From contig DNFT01000001.1 in assembly GCA_003486385.1 (NCBI GenBank), positions 1 to 23,169 on the forward strand: a stretch of 23,169 bases of DNA, read 5' to 3'. Below, one piece after another: positions 20,098-23,169 of the stretch. Each line of letters begins with the position of its first letter. The first letter of the stretch is position 1. The position numbers and the translations under genes were made by a program. Origin of the DNA: Eubacterium sp. Lineage in GTDB: Bacteria > Bacillota > Clostridia > Lachnospirales > Lachnospiraceae. The notes beneath the pieces are model-generated. The model had not been told where the DNA came from, made no database searches, and saw nothing but the letters and a program-made list of their open reading frames with translations.

Positions 20098-21650
20098 TCA
20101 GTCATACCTCCGATGTCCATAAGTATCTCTCTGTACTGCAATTCATTTTCCAAGCTTCCATAATAGATGGCATCCTCCTCGGATATTCCGTATCTTGAAA
20201 GCTCTGATAAAATCTGAGCCTTAACCGCATCATACTGATCCAGCACCTCATACTTTTCAGCATCAGAATAATATTCATTATAGTGAGTCAAACCCTTTAT
20301 CAAGGAATCCAATGCTTCCAGCTTCATTCCTATCTTATTGTAGCTCATATACGAGCAATAATCTACATATACGCTGGCAACCGTCCTTATTGCATAATAT
20401 GTATTCTTGTCCGAAGCTCTTAATTCAACACCGGAAATACTGTCGAATGCCTGATCATATTTTCCATTTGTGAAAAATTCCTTTGCCTGGCTTACCTTAA
20501 TTCCATACGATACAAATTTTGTGCCAAAATATACAATACCAACAATAACTATTATGGTAATTAACATTCCAATATAATTACCCTTGGTCACTTTAATCAG
20601 TTCTGACGGCTGCGGTGCTTTCTTTTCCTTCTTAACCTTTTCTTTTTTAGGTTTCTTAGGCTTAGGCTCCTTTTTCTTTTTCTCTTTCTTCTTTTTAGGT
20701 GCCTCAGGTTCCTCATCTAAATCAGGGATATCGGTATTTTCATCTGATGATTTATCAAATGCATCTGAATCATTATAAAGCTCATCTATAAGAGAAACAT
20801 TATCCTGTACTACGCCGCCTGTGGAATCATCCTCGCCATCCTGCTTATTCTTTCCAGCAGCCTTCTCGGCTTTTAGCTGCTCCTTTTTAGCCTTCTTTTC
20901 TGCTTTCTTTCTTGCCTTTTCCTCCGCCTTGGCTTCCTTAGCCGCCTTAGCAGCCGCAAGCTTAGCCTCCTTAGCTTCCCTTGCTGCTTCTGCCTTCTTG
21001 GCTCTGGCACTTCTTTGCGCCTCAGCTTTTTCTTCTCCTGAAGGCTTCACATCCTGTTGTCCGGAATTATCGGTTGCACTTCCATTATTCAGGGTATCCG
21101 GTCTCTCCTCTTCCTCACCTGCATAAGTATTCGCTGCTGCCCCATCCTCATTATCATCAGTGAGTGTCAATATATCGTCCGCAGCATTATCAGATCTTTT
21201 ATCAGGCTCTTCTCCAGAGCTATCACTGCTTCCGCTGTTATCGCCGCCATTAATCTGATTGAATAAATCCATAAGGCTGTCGTTATCATTATTATCGTTC
21301 TGGGAAGTGTTCTGGGAAGTTACATTCTCCTCATCCATGGAATTCCCAGACTCATGCGGTTCTTCATTATCATTCTCTTCAAGAGCCAATATATCATCGC
21401 TGCCATCATGGTCAGCATTGCCGTTCTGGTTATCGACGTCATTATGACTATCTGAGAAAATGTCATTTAAGAAATCATCCTGTTCTTCGTTGCTGCCATC
21501 TTCTGCTGCTTCATTGTCTTCGGCATCTGACTGTCTGCTCTTATTGCTCTCGCTATCCTGATTATCTAAATCTTCATTCCCATCACTGTTACTGCTTCTT
21601 AAAGAATTTAACAATTCATCCAAGTACTGATCATCATTATTATCTGCCAC
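20094..21650 (-). CDS. Single-span membrane protein with long charged cytoplasmic region, unknown function
   Basis: A 518-aa protein of strongly biased composition. Residues 1-200 are acidic and rich in Asp, Asn, Ser and Glu. About 205-270 is an Ala/Lys/Glu-rich segment likely to form a helix or coiled coil. A second acidic stretch leads to a Lys/Pro-rich block (about 320-350) such as KKKKEKKKKEPKPKKPKKEK. One membrane helix follows at about 361-380 (GMLITIIVIVGIVYFGTKFV). By the positive-inside rule the N-terminus is cytoplasmic and the last 137 residues, which look helical and TPR-like (QAKEFFTNGKYDQAFDSISG), are outside. The start is GTG (21648-21650) with AGGTGA about 7 nt upstream. It leads the hisH-hisF-ung operon and overlaps hisH by 4 nt. 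No family recognised; a cell-envelope role is a guess. Confidence 0.8.
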   Translation of the reverse strand: MADNNDDQYLDELLNSLRSSNSDGNEDLDNQDSESNKSRQSDAEDNEAAEDGSNEEQDDFLNDIFSDSHNDVDNQNGNADHDGSDDILALEENDNEEPHESGNSMDEENVTSQNTSQNDNNDNDSLMDLFNQINGGDNSGSSDSSGEEPDKRSDNAADDILTLTDDNEDGAAANTYAGEEEERPDTLNNGSATDNSGQQDVKPSGEEKAEAQRSARAKKAEAAREAKEAKLAAAKAAKEAKAEEKARKKAEKKAKKEQLKAEKAAGKNKQDGEDDSTGGVVQDNVSLIDELYNDSDAFDKSSDENTDIPDLDEEPEAPKKKKEKKKKEPKPKKPKKEKVKKEKKAPQPSELIKVTKGNYIGMLITIIVIVGIVYFGTKFVSYGIKVSQAKEFFTNGKYDQAFDSISGVELRASDKNTYYAIRTVASVYVDYCSYMSYNKIGMKLEALDSLIKGLTHYNEYYSDAEKYEVLDQYDAVKAQILSELSRYGISEEDAIYYGSLENELQYREILMDIGGMTE

Positions 21651-21678
21651 GTTATTTCACCTCAACTGTTTTCATTTG

Positions 21679-21707
21679 ACTAAATCATTGATTTAACTAA
21701 ATCATTG
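21679..21707. repeat. 12-bp direct repeat in the leader of the 518-aa gene
   Basis: ACTAAATCATTG occurs at 21679-21690 and 21696-21707, a 17-bp period. It lies between the promoter (21792-21820) and the start codon, within the predicted untranslated leader. Confidence 0.8.
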
Positions 21708-21791
21708 GTACGACTACTATCCATGATAAAATCACTGAGTAATAATACTTTCACACGCAGAACGAATAAATTCGTTTTTATGCTTGCACTC

Positions 21792-21820
21792 ATTATATCA
21801 TGCTATGTTTTTTTTCACAA
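21792..21820 (-). promoter_or_regulatory. Promoter of the 518-aa protein/hisH/hisF/ung operon
   Basis: On the minus strand TTGTGA (21815-21820) and TATAAT (21792-21797) are 17 bp apart, with an extended -10 (TGATATAAT). The start near 21785 gives a leader of about 135 nt. That leader contains a small hairpin (AACGAAT/ATTCGTT, 21761-21776) and the 12-bp direct repeat. I see no T-box or his-leader peptide in it. Confidence 0.78.
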
Positions 21821-21821
21821 G

Positions 21822-21861
21822 AAATAAATAAAGAGCCGCATAATCACTCTGGCGGCTCTTT
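21822..21861 (-). terminator. Terminator after cheV
   Basis: AAAGAGCCGC (21830-21839) and GCGGCTCTTT (21852-21861) form a perfect 10-bp stem with a 12-nt loop. On the minus strand the T-rich stretch TTTATTTATTT runs from the end of the stem. It lies 27 bp past the cheV stop. Confidence 0.85.
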
Positions 21862-21888
21862 AGCTAAACTTTTTTAATTCACTTTCTT

Positions 21889-22797
21889 CTATTTCAATAT
21901 GAGCTTATCAATAGCCTCTACAAGGGAGCCTATTTCCGGCTTGGAGAGCTGCATATCTGCACCGAGCTGCTCACCCTTACGTCTCATCTCCTCATTGATA
22001 AGGGACGAGAAAATGATAACAGGGATATCCTTAAGCTCATTATCAGTCTTTACAAGCTTCGTAAGTCTATGTCCATCCATAATCGGCATCTCAATATCCG
22101 TAACTATGCATTTAACATACTTAGTTACATCTCCACCGGACTTTTTCTTAATATTCTGCAGGTAATTCCATGCTTCCTGTCCATTCACACACTTAATGAG
22201 ATTAGTGTATCCTGCCTTCTCAAGCGAATCTGTGATAAGCTTCATAAGAAGCATAGAGTCCTCTGCCAGTACAATAGGGGAATTATTTCTATCTCTTGTT
22301 CCCAGTCTGGAAATATCAGAAACCTTAAGACCGGTCTCAGGACTTATATCGGATACAATTCTCTCAAAATCAAGAATAATTATAAGTCTTCCCTCAACCT
22401 TTATGATACCTGTAGCTATTCCTGATTCCGCTGAATTGATTGTCGCATCGGGCGTAATGATGTCTGCCCATGACACACGATGAATACCAACAATCTTATG
22501 TACATGGAAGGCTACATTAAGCTTATTGAAATTAGTGTTGATTAACATATCATTCTTAGGATCGTCTGAATCCGGCAGATGGAGCACATTAGCAAGCTTC
22601 ACAACTGTTATCATTGTATCTCTTGGCATAAAAATACCTTCTACAGAAGGATGGGCGTTAGGTACCGGTGTGACCTTCTGAAAATTAACTATCTCCTTCA
22701 CCTTAGCCACATTGATTCCATAGTGATTATTGCCGATGACGAACTCAAGAACTTCAAGTTCATTCGTTCCATTCTCAAGTAAAATATTAGTATCCAT
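21889..22797 (-). CDS. cheV: Chemotaxis protein CheV (CheW domain plus receiver)
   Basis: CheV couples chemoreceptors to the CheA kinase and is tuned by phosphorylation. The 302-aa product has a CheW-like domain (about 15-150: LEVLEFVIGNNHYGINVAKV, ending near GRLIIILDFERIV) and a response-regulator receiver domain (about 173-300). The receiver has the acidic pair Glu179-Asp180 (VLAEDSM), phospho-acceptor Asp234 (IVTDIEMPIMDG), Ser264 and Lys286 (QLSKPE). The longest frame reaches 22830, but GGAGG 6-7 nt before the ATG at 22795-22797 fixes the start at MDTNILLENGTNELEV. It stands alone between two terminators. The presence of cheV implies a chemotactic, probably flagellated, cell. Confidence 0.95.
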   Translation of the reverse strand: MDTNILLENGTNELEVLEFVIGNNHYGINVAKVKEIVNFQKVTPVPNAHPSVEGIFMPRDTMITVVKLANVLHLPDSDDPKNDMLINTNFNKLNVAFHVHKIVGIHRVSWADIITPDATINSAESGIATGIIKVEGRLIIILDFERIVSDISPETGLKVSDISRLGTRDRNNSPIVLAEDSMLLMKLITDSLEKAGYTNLIKCVNGQEAWNYLQNIKKKSGGDVTKYVKCIVTDIEMPIMDGHRLTKLVKTDNELKDIPVIIFSSLINEEMRRKGEQLGADMQLSKPEIGSLVEAIDKLILK

Positions 22798-22854
22798 AAA
22801 TAACCTCCAAGCTATAATTTCTTTTGTCATAACATTTCTGTACTATTTTCCTAT

Positions 22855-22863
22855 ATTGTATCA
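22855..22863 (-). promoter_or_regulatory. Possible extended -10 promoter for cheV
   Basis: On the minus strand TGATACAAT reads as an extended -10 element (TACAAT at 22855-22860). No good -35 hexamer is present at 17 bp. The start would be near 22848, about 50 nt before cheV. No sigma-28 type motif was seen. Confidence 0.4.
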
Positions 22864-22996
22864 CAAACGTTAATGAATTGATAGTTTATTTTTTCCTTTT
22901 TTTAAATAAACTTACAGACATTACCGCCACTTCCCTTTAAATCTGAAAGCCTCATAGTATATCCGGCTTCCTTCCTATGTTCATTATCTTTCAATC

Positions 22997-23025
22997 AAAA
23001 AAACCGCAGCACATCGGCTACGGTT
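22997..23025 (-). terminator. Terminator of the rRNA operon, directly after 23S
   Basis: On the minus strand AACCGTAGC (23017-23025), loop CGATGT and GCTGCGGTT (23002-23010) form a 9-bp stem with one G-U pair, running into a T-run (22997-23003). A second inverted repeat, GGTTAAAAT/ATTTTAACC (23022-23030 and 23068-23076), overlaps its 5' arm and could compete with it. The rest of the 22831-23087 gap has only the cheV promoter region, an AT-rich palindrome (22883-22912) and no convincing gene. Confidence 0.88.
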
Positions 23026-23087
23026 AAAATTCGTGTTCCTTCAAAACCACACATTAAACTATCAGATATTTTAACCTGAACCATTTC

Positions 23088-23169
23088 TGGTCAAGCCCTC
23101 GACCTATTAGTATTGGTCAGCTGCAAGCGTTGCCGCTCTTCCACCTCCAACCTATCTACCTTGTCGTCT
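23088..23169 (-). rRNA. rrl: 23S ribosomal RNA, 3' end (cut by window edge)
   Basis: The reverse complement reads AGACGACAAGGTAGATAGGT, then TGGAGGTGGAAGAGCGGCAA, and then GCTGACCAATACTAATAGGT followed by CGAGGGCTTGACCA. This is the conserved last segment of bacterial 23S rRNA. The mature 3' end is placed near 23088 by analogy; the exact base is uncertain. Only about 82 nt are inside the window. Confidence 0.95.

Noticed and set aside
21651..21785. T-box or histidine leader peptide ahead of the hisH-hisF operon
   Set aside because: No T-box sequence, specifier-loop fold or run of His codons was found in the 135-nt leader.

Overview
The window looks like chromosomal DNA of a low-GC Bacillota, most likely a motile member of the Lachnospiraceae. 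The support is the gene order rimP-nusA-ylxR-ylxQ-infB, strong AGGAGG-type ribosome binding sites, frequent TTG/GTG starts, sigma-A promoters with 17-bp spacers, a CheV chemotaxis protein and a two-ATPase acyl-CoA dehydratase activase fusion. This is inference from gene content; I could not run any search.

Layout. (1) 1-3209, minus strand: a translation/transcription operon read from a promoter at 3181-3209 through rimP, nusA, ylxR, ylxQ and the start of infB, which runs off the left edge inside a 57-bp tandem repeat. (2) 3218-7108, minus strand: a compact group of corA, a rhomboid-like protein with a zinc ribbon, a GDP-4-keto-6-deoxy-mannose reductase-like epimerase and an AraC-type regulator. 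(3) 7115-11614, plus strand: one very large gene (1411 aa) with its own promoter and terminator, divergent from corA. (4) 11644-12904: five tandem terminator-like hairpins, then an EamA transporter on the minus strand. (5) 12970-17965: an accessory region with a decayed IS66 transposase, an exported protein, a lipoprotein, a GIY-YIG nuclease-like protein behind a ribbon-helix-helix (RHH) gene, a second divergent RHH gene, a possible small RNA and several elaborate palindromic elements. (6) 17969-21820, minus strand: an operon of a 518-aa membrane protein, hisH, hisF and ung. (7) 21822-23169, minus strand: cheV, then the 3' end of a 23S rRNA gene followed at once by a terminator, with no 5S gene in between.

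The core genes are ordinary. The part most worth study is 15.7-18.0 kb. There an RHH/GIY-YIG/RHH cassette sits between two multi-hairpin elements that share a fold plan and a short sequence signature. The second element is followed by interleaved inverted repeats that could form a pseudoknot, and an orphan consensus promoter faces a terminator about 100 bp away with no reading frame between them.

Several starts are moved from the longest possible frame to sites with a good Shine-Dalgarno sequence: nusA 2467, rimP 3055, AraC regulator 4099 (TTG), corA 7007, minus-strand RHH 17071, ung 18649, cheV 22797.
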